Translations under genes and position numbers: made by a program | Assembly (NCBI GenBank): GCA_039881045.1 | Contig: JAYWVB010000019.1 | Location: forward strand, 124,001 to 188,000 | From: Chaetomium olivaceum | Taxonomy: Eukaryota; Ascomycota; Sordariomycetes; Sordariales; Chaetomiaceae | Reading direction: 5' to 3' | Length of the DNA stretch: 64,000 bases | Shown: positions 36,692 through 48,000 of the stretch, piece after piece | Layout of the letters: every line of letters begins with the position of its first letter | Numbering within the stretch: position 1 is the stretch's first letter | The notes under the pieces: generated by a model | What the model was told of the DNA's origin: nothing | The model's database searches: none | The model's input: the letters and a program-made list of their open reading frames with translations, nothing else

Positions 36692-38883
36692 TCAGTCTTG
36701 GTCAACAAACCTCCCTGCATCGACAAAGGGTGACACATTCGTTGGATCCCTCCATCCCGCTGCTAGAGATGCCAGAGTCCAGATATCTTTCTTCCGTTCC
36801 GCGCGGTCTGAAACTTCCAAGCTGTGGTTTGCAAAAAGCAACATCACCTTGAAGAAGGAGAACCGGTCCTCGTGCATTTCCCCTGTGAGGTGCTCAAACA
36901 TGGCCATAATCATCTTGAGGTCTGCCGTCCACGGGTAGACCTGCTCGTACCACTCGAGACCATCAATAACAACGAAGACCTGGATGAACTCCGGAATAGA
37001 AACCACCAGCTCCTCGAACAATGAACACAACGACCCGATCTCGTGGGCTTGGCATGCCTGAAGCCATTCATCCCGTAAAAAGCCTAGGGCAGGTTCGGGT
37101 CGGGTAGTTTGTCAGAGAGCAAAAGCTGAGTGATGAGACTGCGAAGCATCTCATTTGGCCGGGATACATTGCCGTTCGAACAGTGAAGGCCGGCAAAATG
37201 GAACAAGACGATGTCCGACGGACTGGCTTGGAGGCTGGCTGTAAAGGTAGATGCCAATACGGATAAGGGAGATAGCGCTGACGTGGAGTTGGAGAAGCGA
37301 CCTTCGACGAGGAGGAGAGAAGATCGCCGGCCCTGAAACCAGTCGTGGAACTCGTCAGTTCGTAGAAGCCAGCGAGCTCGACTTAGCTGTTGTTGGCTGA
37401 ACTTGGGACCTTGATGAAGGGCATCGTCAAAGTCATCCAAATATGCGATTGTGGGACTGAGAATGCCAACCAACTCGAGCAGTGTGACGGCCGGCTCAGG
37501 TTCTGGCTCGGATTCGGTTTCCAAGAGAAGAGGGGAGGCAGCTCGGAGAATCTCATACTTGTGGACGAGCTCTGAATTCTCTGTGACCAGTCAATAAGGA
37601 TGAGTGATGTTGTCGGCAGGATAGAATACATACCAAGACGGAGGTAAACGTTATTCTTCTGCTCTGCCTTCATCATGCGGCGGTAGTATTCTCTCTCCCT
37701 CTCAACGTCTCGTAATTTGGCAACCATATCGTCCATCATCCCAGTTTGAGCCTCCGCAGCAGTGTCTTTGTACTGAAGACATGGTTGCGCGGCTTCTGTT
37801 GATCGTTCGCTCATAATGATCTTGGCTAACGTGAGCAACATAAATTCGAGACAATCGAGGGAACCGCCAATGAGGCCAGCGCTAGTTACAAGAACGTCGA
37901 GTTTTTTGCTCGCCTCTTTTGAATGCCGGTGGCCTTCGAAGCTGTGGTGAAGGCTTTGCGCCAGGACTTTTGTTTTCATCCTTTCAACGTGTTGTTGAAT
38001 CTTGGAGAGCATACCGTCCCACTCACCGAGGATCTCGTCAATCGTCATGGTCTCCTTGGCTCGGAGCGAAACAAAGCTCCAAACTCCCCTGTACCATTTC
38101 TCCTTGCGAAGCAGCAACTCCACCAGTCTCGGGAGCTGTGTTAGTACCGAGCTGTAGAACTCACGCTGAACACGTATGTCGTCGTCGGTGGCGTCGAGGT
38201 AGGCACACGCAGTGTTGATAGTGAGGATGGTCTCCGGGAGTGTTTCGAGTGCTTCTTGAATTCTTGCCTTGTTCTCGATGCCACGTTTGACAGACTTGAG
38301 CAATATTAGTATCAGAAATCCAAGGAAAAGCATAGGAATCACCAACTTCAAATATCAACCCCAAGGTCCCCTTGATGACGCCCAGGCCGTACTCATCTGG
38401 TATCAGATCAATGTACTGGGTTGTCACTTCAATTCCAGCCAATTTCGTGTCTGTGAGACCATTCTTGACGGCATGTTCATCTCGAGCTTCGGCCATCTGC
38501 TTGAAGACGGTGGCCCATGAGCAGCTGGAGAATGTCGTCCCGTCGGCTCCTGCATTCTTGTCGTGGGCAGCGAGGACACTCTCCAGGTACCTGATTCCGT
38601 GTTAACAATGATTGATGATTCGCGCTATCGGAGTGACTTGCTTGACTGCATGTTGTTCTGGAGTTTGGAACTTGTTTTCTTCTTCATCCCATTCCATGAG
38701 CTCCCCAAATACTGGATGGAGTTCTGCCCCCTTTTCTCGAAAGAACTTTTGCCCTATCCGCGGGTCAAAGAGCGCGCCATCTTTCGATGCCAGCCTGGAC
38801 GCTGGCCGCCTGTTGAGAAGGCGCGACAGCTTGCTCTCTTTGACTTGCTCTGCGGTTGCCATCCCTGACACGATGTCGGTCAT
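36692..38883 (-). CDS. STAND/NLR-like protein with degenerate P-loop
   Basis: A roughly 678-residue fungal protein. Exons: 38642-38883, 38347-38590, 37634-38294, 36692-37580; junctions are in phase. The first intron (38591-38641) uses GC-AG borders (GCAAGT...TCAG), which alone gives the smooth HAVK-YLESVLAAHDKN junction. The N-terminal two-thirds is helical (QYIDLIPDEYGLGVIKGTLG, EFYSSVLTQLPRLVELLLR, RDVEREREYYRRMMKAEQ) and resembles the N-terminal region of fungal NLR-type proteins. The C-terminal third has the shape of a NACHT-like NTPase: SRARWLLRTDEFHDWF, SSLLLVEGRFSNST where a P-loop GxxGxGKT is expected, LHCSNGNVSRPNEMLRSLIT, and a Walker-B-like VFVVIDGLEWYE. Thus it probably does not bind ATP in the usual way. 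One C is missing at about 37087 (minus strand CCC for CCCC). No WD, TPR or ankyrin repeats follow. Confidence 0.65.
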
Positions 38884-39453
38884 GCATTATCTTGGGAGGG
38901 TGAGCAGAAAGGCTGGCCCGTGGGTGCCGCCGATTCCATGACTTTCTTTCACTGCCGCACGAGTGCAGTGGCTGTGCACTCGAGCCGATGTGACACGCAC
39001 AACACATTGCATGGCCGAATATGGGGGGCGGCTTCCCTGCTGCCAGTCGCGTTTCAGCTCGGGGGGGAAAGATGCGGGATCGAAAACGCCGACATGATGG
39101 GGGATGGCCGTTATTGGTGGCCTTGTCATCCAGTGCTGCCATCGCGCATCGTTGCCCAACAAACGCGGGATGAGGTGGTCGCCCGGGTCAGGTCTGGCCA
39201 GGTTGTGAAACCCAAGCAGGTGGGAGGTACATAAAAAAAGACATTGGAGCACCATTTAAGGTAGTCTCGACTTGGACTGTATTCTCCGACAGACGGGGAT
39301 ATGATGCTTCAAGACCTTCGAAGAACTTTTTAGGTTTGCGGAATATTATTTGACACCTTGGGAGCCAGGGTGCGTTCTATCATTCTTGAACAACGTCCGC
39401 CAGGCTTCCGGTTCGTCGTATTTTTGGTGCGGACTTAGGGGAAAAGGGTTGCC
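38884..39453. promoter_or_regulatory. divergent promoter of STAND-like and AAA+ genes
   Basis: A 570-bp interval between two start codons facing away from each other; no coding sequence or known site recognised. It suggests joint expression of the two genes. Confidence 0.5.
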
Positions 39454-42400
39454 ATGTCGATTGCGGAAAGCGACCCCGAGTCGGAGGCGTCTTTACCGGG
39501 CCCGCCTATCATCCATCAACTGCCACCACTGAAGTCTGGGATCCGGTACTACAACTTTCAGGGATTCAACAGCCGTGTGGAAGGACAAGAATGGGATTAC
39601 ACCTTCGAGGTTCTCCTTGCCAAGCACGATTGGGAGGAGGAGATAGCCCATGAAGAGGCGCGACGCTGGGGGCTCTTGCAGGCCAAGAGAGCCGCCGCGG
39701 GCTTGGTACCTCTTCCGCCGCCAAAGACTTTACCCCCCAACCTCATCACCCAGAATGGACCTCCTAATCCAAGCCTTCAAGGCGCCGTCATGGCATCTTC
39801 AGCCGAGGAACTGGGCGAAAACCGCAGAATCGTGCAGGTCAGGATCCGTTCCCTGGCCGTCCTGAAATATCTCTCGGAGCTGGCACATTGGGACCAAGGC
39901 ACCTTGTCTGAAGGGAAGGAACAGCAGATTGTTTTCTCTCGGCCTTTTGCCATGTTTAGGCACTACCACAACGCCATGAAGGAGAAGCTCGCTACCATGG
40001 AGAAGGCCGACTGTGGGTATGTCAACAGCGGTAATTCGGCGCAATCAACGGCAGATGATGAAGAATCCGACAGAAACCCGGAAGCCTACCCATACAGGGC
40101 CAGAATCAAAAACCACACCACTCGAGGATCTTCGACTCTACGTCGAACTCGTTGAAACGCACATTCTTCCGCTTTGGGCCCGATATAAAACGGTCACCCA
40201 AGCGACCCCGAAGAGAGTGTTTCACGACGACATACCGTTCATCTTCAAGCCAGGGGAACTTGTATATGTCCAGGGCTTTGCATCAAATTTCCTGGTGCGC
40301 AAACCCCCGGCCCTTCAAAAGATTTTCCGAACCATTCGTTGCAATCCTCAAGATGCGTCGTACGAAGAGCTCATCCAAGGCAAGCTCCACAGTTCGAGAC
40401 CAACGTCGGTCAAACTTTACTTTCTCGATTATGATGGCGAGGCGTTCAAGGCAAGGCACTACGAGCTATTCTTCGATTACTTTGAAGGGGAGAGGGAGAT
40501 CACCAGTCTTCCTTGCTATCCACTGCAATTTCACCCTAGCCCCGACCAAGTGCTGGAATACCATGAAAAAATGGGCCGGAATTTTAGGAGTTGCGTGGAA
40601 GGCGGCGTGCGGCACCATTACTACTCGGGTTGGACGCTGACAGCTGACTTGGTACCCTTTCGGCACACGGCACCTGTACCACCACAGGACCTGGGAAATC
40701 CATTCGCTCCAAAGACTCAGTATAACCCGAATCTCCCACCACACTTGCAGCAATATTACTACAACGCTCCACCACCACCACCACAGAACGTTTATGGGAT
40801 TCCACAGCTTGATGAACCTGAACATGTCGAAAGCGAAGTTGTGCTCGATTTCAAGGAGGCCTCGCGTCACATCTCGGAGGCGTACGGAGACCAAGACGTG
40901 GACTTATTAGCAGGTACTATCGACAGGCGGTGGCTCGAGTATTCTCGCTTGACGTATTTCTCGCGGGATGGGGAATCGGAAATTCGGGTTGAGAAAGAGG
41001 CTATCGTCATTGAAGAATCGAAGATCTATGTCGAGGAGGCGGCCGACTTCGTGAAGAAGAACAGCTGGCTGCGACCCGAGCCGTCGAAGTCGGCCGCATC
41101 GGCTGCTTGGGGTCCAGCAGATTATGCCATGTTGCCACGGAGAGTATTGGCCTACGTACTTCGAGAGCGAAAGTTTGCTCGACTCGATGTTCAGGCGATC
41201 CAGCAACAAACCCAGGGTCGGCGAGCAACGCTAGACGACATCAAGATAAAGGCCAGTCACCGCACCATCATACGATCAACGGTCGCGTCTCATTTCAGCA
41301 AGAAGGAGAAAGAGCGAAACCATGATATACCCGTCTATCAACCCGATGTCATTCAGGGGAAAGGAAGGGGCGTTGTCATTCTCCTGCATGGCGCTCCAGG
41401 CGTTGGCAAGACGTGCACAGCCGAGCAGCAGTTGCGTCGGAAAACGAGAAACCCCTGTTTCCCATCACGTGTGGCGACTTAGGTGTCAGTCCGCATACAG
41501 TGGAAAAGACCCTCAAGGATATCTTCAGATATGCCCACTTGTGGGACTGCGTCTTGCTTCTTGATGAGGCAGATGTGTTTCTCACCCAGAGGGACCGGAC
41601 CGATGTTCAACGGAACGCTCTTGTCTCAGGTGAGTCCCTACATTTCTCTCCTCGGGTCGTCGACTTCACCACAGGGGCAGAGTCAGAAGCAATAAAGACC
41701 GATGTCTTTCGCCCTGCAGGTGTTACAGCGTGGGTGTTGGGCCGTGCCAAGTGGAGAACCCCGAAGGCCATGGGTTGACGACCTGCTCGCTTGTTCTTGC
41801 CATGCTAACACAAACATCATAGTCTTCCTCAGAGTACTTGAGTACTACTCGGGCGTCCTATTCTTGACGACGAACAGAGTTGGCGCGCTCGATGAGGCTT
41901 TCCGCTCCCGTGTCCACATCAGCCTGTACTACCCCCATCTGTCTGAACGAGACACATTGGCCATTCTCAAAGACAACCTCGACCGACTTCCCAGGGTTGA
42001 AGACGTTGCGGAAGGCGAGACACCGGGGCCAGGTCACATTCAGATCATGGAAGACGAGATCAGCGACTTCATCCAACGAGAATACAGCATCTGCTACAAG
42101 AAGCACAAGCGAGGTCCGTGGAATGGCCGACAAATCCGCAATGCTATCCAGATTGCGAGCTGCCTTGCTTTCTATGAGGCTCAGAGCAAGGGGGAAGAAC
42201 AAGAATGTGCGCGCGGTGTTGACTGCCAAGCACTTTGAGACGGTCGCCGATACGACCGCCGAGTTTGACCGCTATCTCAAGCAAGCACGACGAGCAGACG
42301 AGGCCAAGCTTGCACACATGCAGGGCGACCGTTACGACCAGTTTGACGGTGACCACTCTCATTTGTCGGAGCCTGTTGAGTATGAACCTTCGTTCAGACG

Positions 42401-42878
42401 CGGCGGACCATCCCGGAACCAGGGGCGCACACGGCCTGCCGAGCCACAACGTTCTGCGAGGCAACAATCGTCGGGCTTTCGGTCTCCGACTCGTAAAAAC
42501 CGATATCTCACACCACGCGAGTCTCGCGGTGCAGATGATTACGAGAGAGGCTATGATCGGTCGTCGGAGAGAGACGGCGTCCAGCACCACGACCAAGAAG
42601 TCCTGAAGAAGACCTGCGCGATGGGTCAGAGGACGACGACCAGCAGGGCACAGGGCGGGGTGCATCAAGCAAAGGCGGCCCTAGATCCCGTGCTGCAGAG
42701 GATGATGAGAGATGTAGCACCTCCGACCCGGAGGGGAAAGGTCCCAGTGCCTCGGAGAGATGAAGAGTCGCAGAACGAAGAGGATGCGGCGGATAACGCA
42801 CTCGACTACAACGATCGCCGGAGGAACTGGGACCACACCAGGGATTCTCGAAAGCCGTTGGGCATTGGTAGGGGGTAG
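39454..42878 (+). CDS. AAA+ ATPase with N-terminal DUF7025-type region, frame-broken
   Basis: Fungal AAA+ ATPase of the family with a long N-terminal domain (DUF7025 type) and one C-terminal ATPase module; its substrate is unknown. The N-terminal domain has LRLYVELVETHILPLW, KPGELVYVQGF, VKLYFLDYDGEAF and YYSGWTLTADLVPF. The ATPase module has Walker A GAPGVGKT (about 41392-41415), KPLFPITCGDLG, Walker B CVLLLDEADVF, sensor LFLTTNRVGALDEAF and arginine finger FRSRVHISLYYP. An intron at about 41630-41831 splits it. A basic, low-complexity tail ends GIGRG. Frame breaks lie between about 39995 and 40110, at about 41425, and at 42190-42194, where a G5 run should be G4. The homopolymer nature of the last one argues for sequencing error. 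It is divergent from the STAND-like gene. Confidence 0.88.
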
Positions 42879-43479
42879 GAGAGATAAAGTTCGACTTAAC
42901 ACTCGCCGGTTGATGATTCTCGGATTGACAGGAGGGGTCCATTTTCTTTTTGTAAGCCTGATGATTCAAAGATTGAAAAGACTTTTTTTTCTTCTTGGAT
43001 ACGAGCAAGAACGCAAATTGGATAAATGATTCGGCTCAAAACTTGGCGAAGTCGTCCTCCTGGTTGACATTGTGTTTCTTTGCAGCTTTCCCCACCCCTC
43101 CACGGATACCCTCACCGTAAGACTTAAGGCAAAGATCACATCAATGCGCGAAAATAAGCAGTTCCCTTCTCAAGAGTTCATAAATCTAGGTGATTTCCCG
43201 TTCGAGGTTGCCCCATAACCCAAAGACGGCTCACTGACGCAGGAACCACCTCGGAATCAGCTCATCACAGCCACGCCGTCGAGTCACTAGCCGAAAGTCC
43301 GAAGAGCAACCAACCGCCGAACACCTCTTCACAACGGCAAAAAAAAGAAAAAAAAAAAAAAGAAAAAAGAAAAACCTACATAAAAACTCCCACCCGCCAA
43401 GGAACGCCAGGTTCCCCCTGCCAAGCACTCACTATTTACTTCCCCTGAACCCCCTGAACCACAACCTACGACAACCACA
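42879..43479. other. intergenic region
   Basis: No gene recognised. A purine tract (AAAAAAAGAAAA...) lies at 43340-43373, shortly upstream of the next start codon. Confidence 0.5.
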
Positions 43480-43846
43480 ATGCACCATCTTACCCCCTCC
43501 TCCTAGCTCTCCTCACCAGCCCAACACTCTAAACAATCCCCAATCCATCCGTCTCCAAACCAGTCGCATACGACTTGCACACCTTTCCCAACGCAACCTC
43601 CCTAATCGGCAGAGCCCAGCTGATCCCCGACGACGCCTACCTCACCATCGCCAGAAACCCCAACATTCCCAGTTTCTTCGTCGCCTGGACCGTCACCTAC
43701 GATTTCAACGGCGAAAACAAAGACAAACCCCACGTCAAAAAAGATTTACAGCCTTCACACAACCTGGTGTGCCGAATGGTATCGTCTCCGTGGACAATGG
43801 ACATAATGGAAAGGAGGGTCTGAATCTCTGCTCTACTCTTGAGTAG
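43480..43846 (+). CDS. putative small secreted protein, frame-broken
   Basis: Unknown family. The ATG at 43480 (CACAATGCACC) is followed by ACCCCCTCCTCC at 43492; one more C gives a signal peptide (MHHLTPLLLALLTSP). A second break occurs before LHTFPNATSLIGRAQLIPDD, an A-run at about 43737-43743 is a third, and the tail reads FTAFTQPGVPNGIVSVDNGH to a stop at 43844-43846. As joined it is about 120 residues with an N-glycosylation motif (NAT). All three breaks lie in or near homopolymers, matching the error pattern elsewhere. It could also be a decaying gene next to the 5S cluster. Confidence 0.45.
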
Positions 43847-43896
43847 CTACTTCAATAACTAACTGCCTACCTACACAGATTCAGATACATCTAAGA

Positions 43897-43951
43897 TGGG
43901 CTAGACTAGTAGTTAGGCCGGTGACGACCGGTGAATCTTCAGTGGTGTATG
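43897..43951 (+). pseudogene. 5S rRNA remnant (3' half)
   Basis: About 55 nt align with the 3' half of the two full 5S genes: ACTAGTAGTTAGGCCGGTGACGACC and GTGAATC, ending in a GTGTATG-like helix-I strand plus T5. The 5' half is missing. Its AGTAGTT and CGACCGG resemble commoner fungal 5S sequence more than the two complete copies do, so it may descend from another 5S type. Confidence 0.7.
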
Positions 43952-44045
43952 GTTTTTGTTTTCCTTTAATTTCTTTTCAGAATGAAACTTATTATGGGCT
44001 CTAGGAATCCAACATTTATAAATGAGACTTACTCGCCCAGCTCAT

Positions 44046-44164
44046 ACATACGACCATACCTACTTGAAAATACGGGATCCCGTCCGCTCTCCCCTAGTCA
44101 AACAAGTAAGGGCCAAACTAGTACTCAGGTCGGTGACGACTGGGGAATCCTTGGTGTTGTATGT
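44046..44164 (+). rRNA. 5S rRNA gene (copy 2, variant type)
   Basis: A 119-nt 5S rRNA identical to copy 1 except at two positions, GGGCCAAAC for GGGCCGAAC and CCTTGG for CCTCGG, neither of which affects helix I. A T5 terminator follows. An upstream TTTATAAAT at about 44014-44022 sits 24-32 bases before the start, as at copy 1, although the rest of the flanks are unrelated. Preserved structure plus conserved upstream spacing argue for a working gene. Confidence 0.88.
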
Positions 44165-44206
44165 TTTTGTGAAAATTTTTATATTTTGTCTCCATTCCGA
44201 CGTCTT

Positions 44207-44420
44207 GGCGCTCTATGAGCCCCAACAACTTAAACACCATAACTCTTATACAATCCGGATATCGAACACTACTCTGCTTTCCAAAACCACTTTGTCTTAT
44301 AAAAATACAAATCAACATCCATCACAATCCTAAACCAGGCTGTCCCCAAAGCCAAATATGACCCCCCTCCGCAATACGTTAGACGGCGGACCCATTTCTG
44401 AGGTCTGGCCATCACGACCT
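44207..44420 (+). repeat. decayed duplicate of DUF7053 gene 3' end (copy A)
   Basis: Matches 50406-50620 in the same orientation. The shared core CTCTGCTTTCCAAAACCACTTTG is exact, with CATCACAATCCT and AAACCAGGC nearby, so identity over the first 150 bp is roughly three-quarters by eye. Beyond 44365 the match weakens and corresponds to the C-terminal codons of the DUF7053 gene, so this is a broken fragment. The two copies flank the receptor-arrestin gene. Confidence 0.7.
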
Positions 44421-45050
44421 CAATACTCGCCATTTCCGGGTTCCTCAGCATCCCTGAGCCTTCTCCCGCCATCCAGTTCGCATAGGGTGCCCTGCTGATG
44501 ACCTTCATCATTACATATGGCACCACCGGCCGCCCTCGTCTGCTGCTCTCTGGTGGCCAAAATCTCATCGACGAGACTGCGCATCAAGACCGTGGCTCTC
44601 GAACCCAACTGCTACAATATTGCCAGCATCGCCACCCAACTTCCTCAACAATCCCCGTCTTGACTGGACGCGCGACAAGAGCCGCTTGTCTGGTACGGCT
44701 TTGCATTCCTGTCGTGCGTACGGGCTCGCTTCCGTCTTCCGGAGCCCAAAGGTTGCGGCGCCAGGAATGTGTTATCTGAACAAGGCGTTTCGGCTCGCAA
44801 AGTCGAGACCGTGCGGTTGACCAGTCTGTGAGAATCGGAAGGTTGAGGTTGAGGAGGTGGAGTGACGTTAGTCCAAGCGTATCGCCTTTTTGGGAGCTGG
44901 TATGCAGGTCGAGGGTTCACCTCCGCGCCTAGTGGGAGCCTTGTGCCCGCTTCTTCTACCATCTTTGACAGCAACAACAATAAAGAGTTAGACCTTCGAT
45001 ATGGTGTTTGCAGGGCTCCAGAAACAGCCGCAAAAAGTACTCCATTTGAC
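44421..45050. other. spacer with possible gene remnants
   Basis: Open frames in several phases (for example AKISSTRLRIKTVALEPNC near 44563-44620) suggest a decayed coding fragment, but no family could be identified. Confidence 0.35.
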
Positions 45051-48000
45051 CTAATCGTCATCATCGTCGTAGTCGTCATGATCTGCCAGACGCGCGAAAT
45101 AATCCACTAGGGCGTCGGGGCTCGAGCTGCCGACGGCGACGTCGTAGTTCGGCGGTAGTGTTAAGGGCCCGTCTGCATCAGAAGTGGTAGGTGTAAAAGA
45201 AGGGTGCCGTAGTGAGTGGCCTGGCCTAGGCTCGTGCTCAGGCTGGCTCGTGCTGCTGCTACTTGTCCCGACTGAGGAGTTTGTCGTCGGGTGTAAATGG
45301 CCGGCTTGCCATGGCGGAGGCAGGGGAGGGTTGCTAGAGCCGCCGAACTCAGCGCCTGCACTATCGCTACTGATGACGATCTCGGCGTCGGGACAACCGC
45401 AGGATGGGTGGCCGCGCTGCCCAAGGCTCGATCCCGGATCGGAGTATCCGGGTAGAGATGTTTGGGCTTGTGTGGCTCGACAGTTTAGCAAGGTGAATGG
45501 GAATTCGAAGCTGATCTCGACAGTACGGCGTCGCTTGCCGGTGAGGTCGTCAGGGTCGGGGCGAGAGACACGCAATACGATCTAGAGGGTGTTTATCAGT
45601 CGGCGCCAATAGGTTAAAGCCCCACTGATCCAGTCTTGTAGGGGAATGAGAGAGTCGAAACTCACCTTTATCCAATGACAAACATCAACGTCCGTCCAGC
45701 TACAGTCTGGATGGAGGCGCATATTCTCATCCTTCGCCATCGTACGGCACGTCGGCAACTGCACATTCATCTCAATCTCCGTCATTGAACTCCAAGGAGT
45801 CCCTCGGTTCGAGCCCGAACTTCCCAAATCGTTATGTTGGGGCCCTGACAGCGGTGTGGATGCGTCTATCCTCATCAGCCCGGGTGCCTGCTCCATCCCC
45901 GCCCGGCGCACTGCAGCTTGCCTGGCGGCACTTCGCACGGCAGATACCTCGTTGTCGAGTACTCTGAAATCGCTCTTATTGTACTCGCTGCTGAGCGGCT
46001 GGCCCGCCACCTTATTGAGTAGAAAGATATTGCGCCTCGGGGCCTTGCGCGTAACGCGCTTATCCCGCGTCTGATACTCAACTGACTCAGCTGCGAAGAC
46101 CTTGAGGATGTGTATTTGCCTCCCGGAGTCAAGGGGCGTCACCTTCAGTGTGACGGGGATCTTGCTGCCGACAGGGAATGATTGTTCCGGGACGAAGACA
46201 TCATATTGGATATGATCCTCACATCGCCCCGATGCGTAGATTGGCTCTGTCATCTCCTGTCTCAGCTCATATGGAAGTCTGACAACATTTACTTCTTTTG
46301 TACAGCGCAGGTTGGGCTTAAATGCTCCAGCGCGCTCGACTGTGGCATCGAGCTCCCACTTTACGGAGGCAAACGGTAGTTTTGCTGTTTCTAGCTGGCC
46401 ATGGCTGATAGGAAGTTCAAAAAAGTATTCGTATGAACCGGACTCAAAAGTTTTATAATCCTTCGAGTCAAATGAATCATTTCTGCTGAAACTCCGGGAG
46501 TCGACGGATCGAAGAGACAGTCGTTTCAGCTCCCTAGAGGACAGGGAAAGCGGCTTGGAGGGCAGGAACGACCTAACGCTTGTGGTTGAGATGTTGCTGC
46601 TTGTGTGACTTGGATTGAAGCGACATTGGCTTCCATATGGCCCATCCCAAAGCTCATAAGGCGAGGCGGCGAAAAAAACAAGCGACTGGGTACAAAGGAT
46701 GCTCTCCTCAACCTTTTCAGTCTTCAGTGGTGGAATTCCCTCGGGCCATTCCGTCCTCGCCTTGCCGATAAAATTGAGAGTGATGGATTTGATCTTGACG
46801 TTCTTCCTCACGTGGAGATGTACCCTCCCTCGTAGTAGTCCACAGCATTGTCGAGCCCCCTTTTGTCGAGTCCCCTTGTTATCGAGCCCTGTCACAAAGA
46901 CGGTGGGCTCTGCCAATGATATTTCGCATAACACCCCGGAGCTCGAGTCCATATACTTCTGAAGCGTCACAACAGAGGCGGCAGTGCTGTTTGGCGACTC
47001 AATAGATATGAGGGTGTTGTTCATTGAATGCCGGCGAGAGTTTTCCAACGCCCTGCGCTTGCCCCCTGTACTCGCAACCAAGACCCGCTTGCGATTGTCC
47101 ATCTCAACAGCTATCCGCTCGTTAACTGTCTTCAGCTGGGAATGGATCTCGACAGCTTCGTCACTCATATGACCACACCTAGATTCCGCAATTCCCAACG
47201 CTGACTTCAGAGCGTCCCCGGCATCAGTAAGGTCTCCCTTTTTCTGGCACGAAGTTGCGAAGCCACGGAGTAGCCGAAGCAACTCTTGTTCATCCGATTG
47301 GCACTCCTGAGTTGTGCGCATGTATTCAATCGCCGCCGAGAAGAGTTTTTTGGAAATTTCGAATTTTCCGACGGAAAGGTAAGCGTGAGACATGCACGAG
47401 CATATCGTAAAATACCGGGTTGCGTATTTCCCATTCGGAAGTTCTAATTCTTGTTCAGGGACGTGTTTTTGAATCCGATCTAAACAACGATCGAATAGAT
47501 ATAAGAATCGTTGAGCGGTGTTGATGGATGTATCCACCGTCGTACCTTTTCTGCTGAAGTCAGTCCATCACGTCTCCGTGAGAAAGGGCAATAGTAAATG
47601 CTTACTGCTGGCGGTTATAGACAGACTCTACATGTCGTGCCAGCCCGTAAGAAGCTTGCATGATCCATTCAGCTTTCTGTTCGCCTATCGTAGCAAAACG
47701 CCACTGGCAAATAGAGCCATGCAAAGAAATGCTCAGTAAACTTCCATCGCCGTCTTGCCGCTTCTTAGCCAAGAACACCTTATGCAGCTCATATGCTGCC
47801 ATGATGTTGAACTCGACCTCATCGTGAATGAGGGATTGCAGTTGCGCCCAGTCGTCGGCGGGACCGGTGGAATTGGCAACATCATAGAGTTCCAAGCGAC
47901 GGAGAAACGAGACTGGGAGTTCGGACGGCCCGTATATAGAGCATAGGGTGAGAAGCAGAGCGGCCATGGCGCTCTTGCCGACAAGGAACTTGTAAAGAGC

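Noticed and set aside
46925..47040. Splitting the receptor and arrestin into two genes
   Set aside because: No stop codon or good splice pair was found between them; an internal Met exists near 47024, so the idea stays open only for transcript evidence.
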